DNA of 64,000 bases from NCBI RefSeq assembly GCF_050433225.1, contig NZ_JBNPXQ010000003.1:62001-126000 (forward strand). Reading direction: 5' to 3'. Shown here one piece after another: positions 32,824-43,535 of the stretch. Within the stretch, counting starts at the first letter, position 1. Each line of letters starts with the position of its first letter. Origin of the DNA: Sphingomonas_D zeicaulis (GTDB taxonomy: Bacteria > Pseudomonadota > Alphaproteobacteria > Sphingomonadales > Sphingomonadaceae). The notes beneath the pieces are model-generated. The model was not told the DNA's origin, did not search any database, and saw only the letters and a program-made list of their open reading frames with translations. The position numbers were made by a program, and so were the translations under genes.

Positions 32824-33702
32824 ATGCCGCGTATCCCCTTCGCCTCCGCCTTGCTGCTGTTCCTCGCCGGCTGCGGTACCTCCACCCACGCCGAGCCAGC
32901 CCACCCCGCGCTCTGGTCGTTCGCCGATGCGGACACCACGGTCTATCTGTTTGGCACCATCCATGTGCTGCCCGATGGCGTGGAATGGGATGGCGGCCGG
33001 GTTGGCAAGGCAATCGGCGGTGCCGACCGGCTGGTGCTGGAGGTAACAGACCCGGCGGGCCAGGCCGGGCTACGTCGCAGCTTCGAAGCGATGGCGAGCG
33101 CCCCCGGCCTGCCGCCCCTTGCCCAGCGCGTGGCGCCCGAGCATCGCGCTGAACTGGCTGCAATGCTCGCGAAGGCCAGCATTCCCGCAACCGCGCTCGA
33201 CGGCATGGAGACCTGGGCGGCGGCGCTGACGCTGGCCGCGACGCTTTACCCCGAGATGGGCGTCAGCGCCGACCAGGGCGTGGAAGCCCGGCTGACCGCG
33301 CGCTTCGCCGATAATGGAAAGCCGGTATCCGGTCTGGAGACCGCCACCGAGCAGTTCGGCTATTTCGATCGCCTGCCCGAAGCGGCGCAGCGCACTTTCC
33401 TCACCAGCGTGATCAGCGAGCGCAAAGAGGCCGGCAAACAGTTCGACGCGATGATCGCGGCGTGGCGCAAGGGCGATGTCGCGACACTGGCGATCACCGA
33501 GGATGACGAGCTCAGCCTCTCTCCCGAACTCGCCGACGCGCTCAAGCGCCAGCGCAACGCCGCTTGGGCCAGCCGCCTGGAAAAGGCACTCGAGCAGCCC
33601 GGCACGGTGCTGGTGGCGGTGGGCGCCGCGCATCTGGCGGGCAAGGATTCGGTGCAGGAGATGCTGGCAACGCGCGGCATCAAGGTGAAGCGGCTTCAAT
33701 AG
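32824..33702 (+). CDS. TraB/GumN family lipoprotein (copy 2)
   Basis: 292 residues. The N-terminus has a lipobox (LLLFLAGC), so it is probably lipid-anchored, unlike copy 1. The family blocks repeat those of the neighbour: TTVYLFGTIHVLPDGVEW and GTVLVAVGAAHLAGKDSVQEML. The middle region is diverged (ATEQFGYFDRLPEAAQRTFL against QIRIFDAMPERTQIALLEST in copy 1). The tandem arrangement and shared ends point to gene duplication followed by different anchoring. Confidence 0.85.
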   Translation: MPRIPFASALLLFLAGCGTSTHAEPAHPALWSFADADTTVYLFGTIHVLPDGVEWDGGRVGKAIGGADRLVLEVTDPAGQAGLRRSFEAMASAPGLPPLAQRVAPEHRAELAAMLAKASIPATALDGMETWAAALTLAATLYPEMGVSADQGVEARLTARFADNGKPVSGLETATEQFGYFDRLPEAAQRTFLTSVISERKEAGKQFDAMIAAWRKGDVATLAITEDDELSLSPELADALKRQRNAAWASRLEKALEQPGTVLVAVGAAHLAGKDSVQEMLATRGIKVKRLQ

Positions 33703-33837
33703 CATCGCCTGCGCCGCTGAAACGAGGCGGAGCATGCTTGCATTCCCGCCCTTCCCCCGCTATGCGCCCCGGCTTCCGTCATGGTCATCCCTGGAGGCGT
33801 GGCGGAATGTTTAACCCAAGCGAATTGGAGATATGCG

Positions 33838-34461
33838 ATGAGCGATCAGCTGACGCTGTCGGCCGAAGCGCGTGAGCGGAACGGCAAGGGAGCCTCCCGC
33901 GATCTGCGCAACAACGGCCGCGTGCCTGCCGTGATCTACGGCAACAATGAAGAACCGGCCTCGATCCACGTCGAGGAAAAAGCGCTGTTCAAGCTGCTGC
34001 ACACCGGCCACTTCATGAACTCGGTGGTGATGGTCGAGGTTGGCGGCAAGGCCGTCCGCACCCTGCCCAAGGACGTCCAGTTCCACCCGGTCACCGATCG
34101 CCCGCTGCATGTCGATTTCCTGCGCATCTCCGAGCACGCCACCGTCACGGTGCAGGTGCCGGTGATCTTCACCAATGAAGATGCCTCGCCGGGCCTCAAG
34201 CGCGGCGGCGTGCTCAACATCGTCCGCCACGAGCTGGACCTGGTGGTCGACGCGGCGCAGATCCCGGACGACATCACCATCGACCTCGCCGGCTATGAAG
34301 TGGGCGACTCGATCCACATCTCGAACATCGCGCTGCCCAAGGGCGCCAGCCCGGCGATCGAGGATCGTGACTTCACCATCGCGACGATCGTTGCCCCCTC
34401 CGCGCTGAAGAGCAGCGAAGGCGACACCGACACGGCCGCCGAGGGCGAAGCCGAGGCTTGA
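33838..34461 (+). CDS. rplY: 50S ribosomal protein L25/Ctc, long form
   Basis: 207 residues from the ATG at 33838, with GGAG 7 nt upstream; an in-frame ATG at 33781 is unlikely. The 5S-rRNA-binding N-domain is LSAEARERNGKGASRDLR, RVPAVIYGNNEEP. The C-terminal TL5/Ctc domain (VPVIFTNEDASPGLKRGGVL, then DITIDLAGYEVGDSIHISNI) makes it the long form. The end is an acidic tail. It is followed by a terminator and then pth, a common rplY-pth order. Confidence 0.96.
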   Translation: MSDQLTLSAEARERNGKGASRDLRNNGRVPAVIYGNNEEPASIHVEEKALFKLLHTGHFMNSVVMVEVGGKAVRTLPKDVQFHPVTDRPLHVDFLRISEHATVTVQVPVIFTNEDASPGLKRGGVLNIVRHELDLVVDAAQIPDDITIDLAGYEVGDSIHISNIALPKGASPAIEDRDFTIATIVAPSALKSSEGDTDTAAEGEAEA

Positions 34462-34503
34462 TTTCAGGCCCGCCTGTCCTTGCGGCAGGCGATCGGATAG
34501 CAG

Positions 34504-34545
34504 GATGCCCGGCGCCGCCCTTGCGGTGTCGGGCATCTTCTTGTG
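34504..34545 (+). terminator. intrinsic terminator after rplY
   Basis: A 15-bp stem, GATGCCCGGCGCCGC with GCGGTGTCGGGCATC (two G-T wobbles), a CCTT loop and a following TTCTTGT. It is the best intrinsic terminator in the window, 42 bp after the rplY stop and before pth. Confidence 0.7.
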
Positions 34546-34583
34546 TATCGCCCGGCGGACGGGCGCTGATCGGGGAATCGGCG

Positions 34584-35156
34584 ATGCAGATCTGGGTCGG
34601 CCTGGGCAATCCGGGCGCGCGCTATGCGCTGCACCGGCACAATGTGGGCTTCATGGCGATCGACGCCATCGCCGAGGTCCATCGCTTCGATCCGCCGCGC
34701 CAGCGCTTCCAGGGCTGGGCGCAGGAAGGCCGCATCGGATCGAGCAAGATCCTGCTGCTGAAGCCCGCCACCTTCATGAACGAAAGCGGCCGCGCAGTGG
34801 GCGAGGCGATGCGCTTCTACAAGCGCGAGGTGGGCGACGTCACCGTCTTCCACGACGAGCTCGATCTCCCGCCGTTCAAGGTGAAGGTGAAGACCGGCGG
34901 CGGCACCGCCGGTCATAATGGCCTGCGTTCCACCGAGGCGCATATCGGCAACGCCTTCCGCCGCGTGCGCATCGGCATCGGCCATCCCGGCCATAAGGAT
35001 CGGGTGACCGGCCATGTGCTGGGCAATTACGACAAGCGCGAAATGGATCCGCTGGCCGACTTGCTCGGCGCGATTGCCGCGGAAGCGCCGCGCCTCGCCG
35101 ACGGCGACGATGCGCGCTTCATGAACGACGTCGCACTGCGGCTGCAGGACGTCTGA
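34584..35156 (+). CDS. pth: peptidyl-tRNA hydrolase
   Basis: 190 residues. It recycles peptidyl-tRNAs that fall off ribosomes. Motifs: WVGLGNPGARYALHRHNVGF with the catalytic His of H-N-V-G-F, LLLKPATFMNESGRAV, VFHDELDLPPFKVKVKTGGG with catalytic Asp, and GHNGLRSTEAHIG. The length is standard. The ATG at 34584 was chosen because the family begins M-x-I/L-x-VGLGNPG. The rplY terminator lies between, so pth probably has its own promoter. Confidence 0.97.
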   Translation: MQIWVGLGNPGARYALHRHNVGFMAIDAIAEVHRFDPPRQRFQGWAQEGRIGSSKILLLKPATFMNESGRAVGEAMRFYKREVGDVTVFHDELDLPPFKVKVKTGGGTAGHNGLRSTEAHIGNAFRRVRIGIGHPGHKDRVTGHVLGNYDKREMDPLADLLGAIAAEAPRLADGDDARFMNDVALRLQDV

Positions 35157-35165
35157 TCACCGCCC

Positions 35166-36599
35166 TCAGGGTACGACGTTGACGATGACGCGGCGATAGC
35201 GCGTCAGCGCGGGCGTGCCGCTGTCGGTGACCGCGAGGATGACGTGCATCGTGCCGGTGTGCAGCACCCGGTCGGTCGGCACCGTCAGCACCGCTTCGGC
35301 CTTGTCGGCCCCTTCGATCTGCACCGGAGAGGCGGCGCGCGCCGACGAGACGGTGAAACTGCCCGGCTCGGGATAGTGGAACCATTGATAACGCAGCGTA
35401 TCGCCATCGGGATCGCGCGATCCGGCGGCGCTCAGCCGGACCTTCTGACCCAGCTTGGCGCTGATTTCCTCGGGCACGCCGAGCCGCGCGACAGGCGGAT
35501 GATTGGCCTCGCGATACGGCTTCACCGTCCAGTCCATCCGCGCGGCGAAATCATTCTGATAGGCGCTGCGCCACCGCCAGATCGTCGCCTTGTTGCTGGT
35601 GTACCACTGGCCGTCGACGCCCATCACCTCATCCTCGCCATCGGACCACAAGGCGCGGGTTTCGGGGCGCAGGAACCATTTACGGTAGCGCGGCTGATAA
35701 TATTCGTAGCGCCCGCCCCAGCTTCCCCAGTCAGGATGTTCGGGGCTGCCGAGGCCGTTGGGAATCAGATAGAGGAAGGTGGGCGTATCGCCTTCCATGA
35801 TGAATTCGGTGTGCGGATATTCGGCACCCAGCGGCCCCTTCGCGCGGACGTGCGTGTCGAGCCAGGGATTGTCGACGATCGAGAAATCGGCGCCACCGAA
35901 GCGGCCGTGGAAGCGATCGCCGCTGATCCCGCTCCAGATCGCCGCATGGTAGGCGCCGCCAGCGTGCATGCCGGGGCTGGCGATGTAGAAGAGATCGGGG
36001 AACGTCGTGCGGATCCAGGGGCCGCTGTCATCCTGGTCCGAGACGGTATAGACGCGCAGCTTGGCCACGAAGCGCGCAACCTCCTCGGGTGAGCGCGTCT
36101 CCCGCACCCTCCACAGCGCCTGCGCGAGCACATTGGGACCACCCCATACGATCACCCACACCGGTCGCGGATCCTTGGCGTCAACGCGATCGATGATGAG
36201 TTGCGCGCCGGGCGAATCATGGCCCTTCCCCACCGCTTCGAGGCCATAGCGCGGGATGCCGGCGCGGATCACCGCCGCCAGCGCAGCCTCGGTCGGAAAG
36301 CCACGCTCATGCCGCTCGAGATTATCGCGGACCTTGCCGTAGGCTGCGACGATCCGGCGGATGCGTTCCGGCGCGATGCGGTCACGCTGGTGGATCGAGG
36401 TGGTCGCAACCAGCCCCTCGACATCCCACTGATTGGCATAGGTCAGGAAGCGGACCAGCGACTGCGCGTCATCCGGTTCATTCTCGATGTCGGTCAGCAC
36501 GATCAGGCGCAGCCGATCCGCCTTTGCCGGGGGCTCCGCTGCGGCCGCACCCGCCGCCAGCGCGAGCATCGCGCCGATCACCCATCGAACCCAACCCAT
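35166..36599 (-). CDS. DUF1593 (nucleoside-hydrolase-like) exported protein
   Basis: 477 residues from the ATG at 36599. Signal peptide WVIGAMLALAAGAAAAE. The N-terminal domain begins RLIVLTDIENEPDDAQSLVR, an acidic Asp cluster like the metal site of nucleoside hydrolases, which is the DUF1593 hallmark. The C-terminal ~90 residues form an Ig/cadherin-like domain with SAAGSRDPDGDTLRYQWFHY. Members occur with polysaccharide-use genes, but none is next to it here. Substrate unknown. Confidence 0.82.
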   Translation of the reverse strand: MGWVRWVIGAMLALAAGAAAAEPPAKADRLRLIVLTDIENEPDDAQSLVRFLTYANQWDVEGLVATTSIHQRDRIAPERIRRIVAAYGKVRDNLERHERGFPTEAALAAVIRAGIPRYGLEAVGKGHDSPGAQLIIDRVDAKDPRPVWVIVWGGPNVLAQALWRVRETRSPEEVARFVAKLRVYTVSDQDDSGPWIRTTFPDLFYIASPGMHAGGAYHAAIWSGISGDRFHGRFGGADFSIVDNPWLDTHVRAKGPLGAEYPHTEFIMEGDTPTFLYLIPNGLGSPEHPDWGSWGGRYEYYQPRYRKWFLRPETRALWSDGEDEVMGVDGQWYTSNKATIWRWRSAYQNDFAARMDWTVKPYREANHPPVARLGVPEEISAKLGQKVRLSAAGSRDPDGDTLRYQWFHYPEPGSFTVSSARAASPVQIEGADKAEAVLTVPTDRVLHTGTMHVILAVTDSGTPALTRYRRVIVNVVP

Positions 36600-36605
36600 C
36601 ACCAC

Positions 36606-36741
36606 TCTCCCGCGTATCGGACGCTCTTAAGGGGCCCGATGGGGGAGTTATGCGGCGTTTCAGAGCATCGTCAATGCGAATACGAAGATAATCGAAGGGC
36701 CATCGCAAATTTTCGGATGCGTCAGACCGGCATCACCCCAG
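36606..36741. other. intergenic region, AT-richer than surroundings
   Basis: 136 bp between two minus-strand genes. It is visibly more AT-rich than its flanks (for example GAATACGAAGATAATCGAAGG) and probably holds the promoter of the DUF1593 gene. No coding frame or hairpin seen. Confidence 0.4.
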
Positions 36742-37572
36742 CTATGCGGCGAGCGGCATTTCGCCGGGCTTCAACTCGTCAGTCACGACATCGAACATCT
36801 TCAGCGTCGTCGCGCCGAACGCGGTCGTGAGTGCGACGTCGGTAGCGTCGCGGCCACGCGCCATCAGGATACGGCCGATGCGCGGCTGGTTGTGGCGCGC
36901 ATCATAAGTATACCAGTCGCCATCGACATAAACGTCGAACCAGGCACTGAAATCCATCGGTGCGTCGACCGGCGGCACGCCGATGTCGCCCAGATAGCCG
37001 GTGCAGTAGCGCGCGGGGATGTTGACGCAGCGGCAAAGGGTGACTGCGAGATGCGCGAAATCGCGGCACACGCCCACCTTCTCGCGATACCCGTCGTTCG
37101 CGGTGCGATCGCAGCGGGCGTGATGATAGCCGAACTCGATATGGTTGTGGACGAAGTCGACGATCGCTTCCACTCGATCGCGGGCCGACGGGATATGGCC
37201 GAACATCGCCCAGGCGTCGTCCATCAGATGCTGCGTTTCGCAATAGCGGCTGCCCATCAGATAGACGAGCACGTCGTTGGGAAGCGCGTCGACTGGCGTC
37301 ACCGGCACGTCGGGCGCGCGCACGTCGGGCCGGCCGCTATCGGCGATCACAAAGTCCGCCTTCAGCGTTATGCCACCGGCAGGAACGGTCAACCGGGTGG
37401 CGACATTACCGAAGCCATCGATGAAATCATACATCGGCACCTGCGGTGTGGTGGTGATCCGGTGCGGTGAGCGCAAGTCGCGGTTGCGCGACGGATGGAT
37501 GCTCAGCAGCGCGACCATGCTCGTCGGCGCGGCGGCGTCGAAGGCGATCTCATACCCGGCTCGGATCAGCAT
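36742..37572 (-). CDS. transglutaminase-like cysteine-peptidase-fold protein
   Basis: 276 residues, no signal peptide. The N-terminal ~90 residues form the beta domain seen in bacterial transglutaminase-like proteins. The core has the nucleophile in KVGVCRDFAHLAVTLCR (Cys169), then MDFSAWFDVYVDGDWYTYDARHN. The catalytic His expected in H-A-W is Ser209 here, while Asp224 is present with a His at 227. It is either a variant of the triad or an inactive enzyme. Divergent from a zinc metallopeptidase. Confidence 0.8.
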   Translation of the reverse strand: MLIRAGYEIAFDAAAPTSMVALLSIHPSRNRDLRSPHRITTTPQVPMYDFIDGFGNVATRLTVPAGGITLKADFVIADSGRPDVRAPDVPVTPVDALPNDVLVYLMGSRYCETQHLMDDAWAMFGHIPSARDRVEAIVDFVHNHIEFGYHHARCDRTANDGYREKVGVCRDFAHLAVTLCRCVNIPARYCTGYLGDIGVPPVDAPMDFSAWFDVYVDGDWYTYDARHNQPRIGRILMARGRDATDVALTTAFGATTLKMFDVVTDELKPGEMPLAA

Positions 37573-37712
37573 ATTCAGGCCTCTAAGCTTTACTCGTTGG
37601 TGTGGCGGGAAAACGTACCGGATCGCGAATTGATCCGAAGTCGATCTTCGGGAACCGCGACTTCACCCGCGCGCTATGGCAGTCTGGTCTTTTCACCGGA
37701 CGGAGCCTGCCC

Positions 37713-38864
37713 TTGCCCCCACTCGCCTGCGCCAATTGCCGGCAGCTGCTCCAGGCCGAAGCGCGGGCCTGCCCGAGTTGCGGCCACGGTGCAGGCTTCG
37801 ACCCACTTGCGAACGCCTTCCTCCATCTCGACGCCGACAGCGGCCAGTGGCGCACTGCCACGGGGGAGGCGAAGCCGCTGAAGCCCTGCGACAATACGCG
37901 CTATGGCGTCTGCAACTGGCTGGTCGAGGCGGACAGCGCGCTAAACCTCTGCCGTTCCTGCCGCCACAACCGCACCATTCCGGATCTCAGCGTGCCCGGG
38001 GTACTGCAGCGCTGGGCGCAGGCCGAGAATGCCAAGCATCGCGTGATCGCAAGCCTCATCCGGCTCGGCCTGCCACTGGAAACGCGCAACGAGCATCCCC
38101 AGGGGCTTGCATTCGATCTGCTTTACGACCCCTCCGCCGAACAGGGCTATGCGCCGCAACTGCTGACCGGCCATGCCGGCGGGATCGTGACCCTCAACCT
38201 GATCGAGACCGACGATGCCGCGCGCGAACGCATCCGCCGCGACATGGGCGAACCCTATCGCACATTGATCGGCCATTTCCGGCATGAGGTGGCGCATCAT
38301 TTCTGGCACCGGCTGGTCGAATTCAGCCCCGATCTTGAGCCCTTCCGCCAGCGCTTCGGTGACGAGCGCGCCGATTATGCCGCAGCCCTCGCCGCGCATT
38401 ACCAGAACCGTCAGCACCCGCCGCTTGCGGACTGGGAGGAAGCCTATGTCTCCGCCTATGCGACGGTGCATCCGTGGGAGGATTTCGCCGAGACCTTCGC
38501 GCACTATCTCCACATCGTCGACACGCTGGCGACGATCGGCCAGTTCGGCACGCGCATAGATGCGCCACCAGGCGCCGCGATGCCCGAGCCACCGGTGGTG
38601 AATTTTGACCCCTATACCGCCGACACGCCGACACTGGCACGCTGCTGGATCCCCTTCGCCTTTGCGCTCAACGCGATCAACCGCAGCATGGGCCAGCCCG
38701 ATCTCTACCCGTTCCGGCTGACCCCGGCGATCATGCTCAAGCTGGATTTCGTCAACCGGCTGATCGCCTTCACCGCGGGCCGCTGGGCGCCGAGCGAGAA
38801 TGAGGGTGCCGATCTGAAGGCGGTGATGGCGGTGCTGGGGCTGGGCGTCGATCTCGCCTCGTGA
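37713..38864 (+). CDS. zinc-binding metallopeptidase with N-terminal zinc ribbon
   Basis: 383 residues if begun at the TTG at 37713, which has GGAG 7 nt upstream and puts the first CxxC (CANC) near the N-terminus as in the family; an in-frame GTG at 37602 would add 37 unconvincing residues. Two ribbon-like Cys pairs (CANC, CPSCG) and further Cys (CNWL, CRSCR) come first. The metallopeptidase motif is HEVAHHFWH (H191-E192, H195), followed by a downstream Glu in WEDFAETFAHY. It matches the putative zinc-binding metallopeptidase family (Peptidase_Mx). Substrate unknown. Confidence 0.82.
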   Translation: MPPLACANCRQLLQAEARACPSCGHGAGFDPLANAFLHLDADSGQWRTATGEAKPLKPCDNTRYGVCNWLVEADSALNLCRSCRHNRTIPDLSVPGVLQRWAQAENAKHRVIASLIRLGLPLETRNEHPQGLAFDLLYDPSAEQGYAPQLLTGHAGGIVTLNLIETDDAARERIRRDMGEPYRTLIGHFRHEVAHHFWHRLVEFSPDLEPFRQRFGDERADYAAALAAHYQNRQHPPLADWEEAYVSAYATVHPWEDFAETFAHYLHIVDTLATIGQFGTRIDAPPGAAMPEPPVVNFDPYTADTPTLARCWIPFAFALNAINRSMGQPDLYPFRLTPAIMLKLDFVNRLIAFTAGRWAPSENEGADLKAVMAVLGLGVDLAS

Positions 38865-38867
38865 TCG

Positions 38868-39806
38868 TCAATCGAGATCAGCGATCCGCGTGACCTGACC
38901 GAGCGTATCGGGCGCGAAATCGGCGCCCGCGCTCGCGCCGGCATCGGCCGGCGTTGCCAGGAGGCTGCGCTGTTGTTTCCGCAGCGCCGCCACCAGCGTT
39001 GCCGGATCCACCCCATCCGAGCGCATCTCCGCCAGCGATCGCGCCCCGTCCCGCTTGGCGAGGCGACGACCCTCAGGGCCGGTAAGCAGCGGATGATGGC
39101 GGTAGACCGGGCTCGGCAGGTCCAGCAGCGCCTGCAGCAGGCGGTGGACATGAGTGGCTGCGTAAAGATCCTCGCCGCGGACGATGTCGGTCACGCCCTG
39201 CGCGGCGTCGTCGACCGTGACCGCCAGATGATAGCTCGTCGGCGCATCCTTGCGCGCGAGGACGACGTCGCCGTGGATCTCCGGCGTCGCCGGCACCCGG
39301 CCATGATGGCCATCCATCCACACCAGCGGCCCGGCCACGGCCATCGCTGCGGCGACATCGAGCCGCCAGGCATGCGCTTCGATTTTCTGGCGGCGCACAC
39401 GCTCGCTAACGTCCAGCCGGCGGCAGGTGCCGGGATAGAGCGGCCCATCAGGTCCGTGCGGCGCGCTGGCACTGGCGGCGATCTCGGCCGCGATCGCCGC
39501 GCGCGTGCAGAAACAGGGATAGACCAGCCCTGCGGCCTTCAGCCGATCGAGCGCAGCAGCATAAAGCGGCAGGCGTTCGGACTGGCGGACGACCGGCCCA
39601 TCCCAGGCCAGGCCAAGCCACGCGAGATCCGCCAAGATGCCCTCGACGAACGCCTCACGCGTGCGACCGGGATCGATATCCTCGATCCGCAACAGGAACC
39701 GTCCCCCTGTTTTCGCCGCGAAATCATATGCTGCGAGCGCCGAAAAAGCGTGCCCCATATGCAGCCGGCCGGTGGGGCTCGGCGCGAAACGCGTCGTCAC
39801 CGCCAT
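38868..39806 (-). CDS. gluQRS: glutamyl-Q tRNA(Asp) synthetase
   Basis: 312 residues from MAVTTRFAPSPTGRLHMGHA, chosen because AAGAGG lies 8 nt upstream and the family begins there; ATGs at 39848 and earlier are possible. It glutamylates queuosine in tRNA-Asp. HIGH-like motif PTGRLHMGHAFSAL, glutamate site LLRIEDIDPGRTR, zinc-site region YPCFCTR with TCRRL, and KRDGARS in place of KMSKS. The anticodon-binding domain of GltX is missing, which separates it from glutamyl-tRNA synthetase. Confidence 0.93.
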   Translation of the reverse strand: MAVTTRFAPSPTGRLHMGHAFSALAAYDFAAKTGGRFLLRIEDIDPGRTREAFVEGILADLAWLGLAWDGPVVRQSERLPLYAAALDRLKAAGLVYPCFCTRAAIAAEIAASASAPHGPDGPLYPGTCRRLDVSERVRRQKIEAHAWRLDVAAAMAVAGPLVWMDGHHGRVPATPEIHGDVVLARKDAPTSYHLAVTVDDAAQGVTDIVRGEDLYAATHVHRLLQALLDLPSPVYRHHPLLTGPEGRRLAKRDGARSLAEMRSDGVDPATLVAALRKQQRSLLATPADAGASAGADFAPDTLGQVTRIADLD

Positions 39807-39904
39807 GGAATCAGCCTCTTGACGCAGAGTCACGCGATCTGCTGTCATGCCCCCGTCACGTTCCTTGAGCAAAGAACGCGACAAGAAGGGGGGACGAGGC
39901 ACCC

Positions 39905-40471
39905 ATGTACCATCCCGATCTGATCCGGCATCCGGACAGCTGCCCCACTCTTGTGCTGAACGCGGACTACACGCCGCTCAGCTATTATCCGCTGAGCCTG
40001 TGGCCGTGGCAGACCGCGATCAAGGCGGTCTTTCTGGACAGGGTGGATATCGTTGCAACCTATGAGCGCCAGGTGCGAAGTCCCACCAGCGCGATGAAGA
40101 TCCCGTCTGTCATCGCGCTGAAGCAATATGTGAAACCTTCGCAATATCCCGCCTTCACCCGCTTCAACCTGTTCCTTCGCGACAAGTTTTCCTGCCAATA
40201 TTGCGGCGTCACGAAGGATCTCACGTTCGACCATGTTATCCCCCGCGCCTATGGTGGCCGCACGACTTGGGAGAATGTGGCGACCGCCTGTGCCCCCTGC
40301 AACCTGAGGAAGGGCGGCCGCACCCCCAATGAGGCCAGGATGCCGCTGCACCTCGCGCCGATCCGGCCGACCAGCTGGCAGTTGCAGGAACATGGCCGCA
40401 GCTTTCCGCCCAATTATCTGCACGAGAGCTGGCACGACTGGCTCTATTGGGACATCGAACTGGAAGCCTGA
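39905..40471 (+). CDS. HNH endonuclease family protein
   Basis: 188 residues. The N-terminus CPTLVLNADYTPLSYYPLS is typical of a conserved alphaproteobacterial HNH family. The HNH core reads FSCQYCGVTKDLTFDHVIPR, then WENVATACAPCNLRKGG, giving a CxxC...DH...N...CxxC zinc-finger nuclease site. It is chromosomal and stand-alone, with no methylase or toxin partner beside it, so DNA repair or a housekeeping role is more likely than restriction. Confidence 0.88.
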   Translation: MYHPDLIRHPDSCPTLVLNADYTPLSYYPLSLWPWQTAIKAVFLDRVDIVATYERQVRSPTSAMKIPSVIALKQYVKPSQYPAFTRFNLFLRDKFSCQYCGVTKDLTFDHVIPRAYGGRTTWENVATACAPCNLRKGGRTPNEARMPLHLAPIRPTSWQLQEHGRSFPPNYLHESWHDWLYWDIELEA

Positions 40472-40489
40472 GCGCCGTTCGCTCTCTCT

Positions 40490-40591
40490 CCCCTACCGCT
40501 TGCGGGAGGGGCCAGGGGAGAGCTTGTTCCAAAATCGTGCGGAAGCACAATTTACATGCCATCACCTGACCCCTCCCACAAACGGGAGGGG
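40490..40591. repeat. pair of GC-rich palindromic repeats
   Basis: Unit 1 at 40490-40511 is CCCCTACCGC - TT - GCGGGAGGGG; unit 2 at 40570-40591 is CCCCTCCC - ACAAAC - GGGAGGGG. The flanks (CCAGGGGAGAGC after the first, TGA before the second) match those of the pair at 61289-61385. They lie in the 122-bp gap between the HNH gene and a small lipoprotein gene and could terminate both. Confidence 0.6.
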
Positions 40592-40593
40592 AA

Positions 40594-40704
40594 TCAGGCC
40601 AGCGGCATCGTCGGCAGCTTGCTGCCGCCGGACGAACGCTCAGAGCAGGCCGGCAGCGCCAGCGCGACGAGAAGCAGGGCAAGGAACAATCGGGTTGCAG
40701 CCAT
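40594..40704 (-). CDS. 36-residue lipoprotein
   Basis: MAATRLFLALLLVALALPAC followed by SERSSGGSKLPTMPLA: a basic start, hydrophobic h-region and LPAC lipobox, with only 16 residues left after the predicted lipidated Cys. AAGG lies about 10 nt upstream of the ATG. Such tiny lipoproteins (like LptM or entericidin in size) occur in proteobacteria; no function can be assigned. The stop codon abuts a palindromic repeat. It is divergent from ppc, 70 bp away. Confidence 0.6.
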   Translation of the reverse strand: MAATRLFLALLLVALALPACSERSSGGSKLPTMPLA

Positions 40705-40774
40705 GACGGTGCTGCCTTAGCCGCAAACGCCAAAATTTGAAATGACCGCGGTGGGAAAAAAGGAGCGTCCGTCC

Positions 40775-43498
<2,724 letters not shown>

Positions 43499-43507
43499 GA
43501 AACGCGG

Positions 43508-43535
43508 CCCTCTTCCCTGCGTGGAAGAGGGTTTA
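43508..43535. terminator. bidirectional terminator between ppc and CPA2 antiporter
   Basis: Perfect 9-bp stem CCCTCTTCC - CTGCGT - GGAAGAGGG followed by TTTA, 9 bp after the ppc stop. The TTA is also the stop codon (TAA) of the convergent antiporter gene. It serves the plus strand best; an A-run before the stem (AAGAAACG) gives a weaker minus-strand version. Confidence 0.65.

Noticed and set aside
39905..40471. HNH nuclease as part of a restriction or defence system
   Set aside because: No methylase, toxin or helicase beside it; the family is widespread in alphaproteobacterial core genomes, and ccrM is 30 kb away and solitary.
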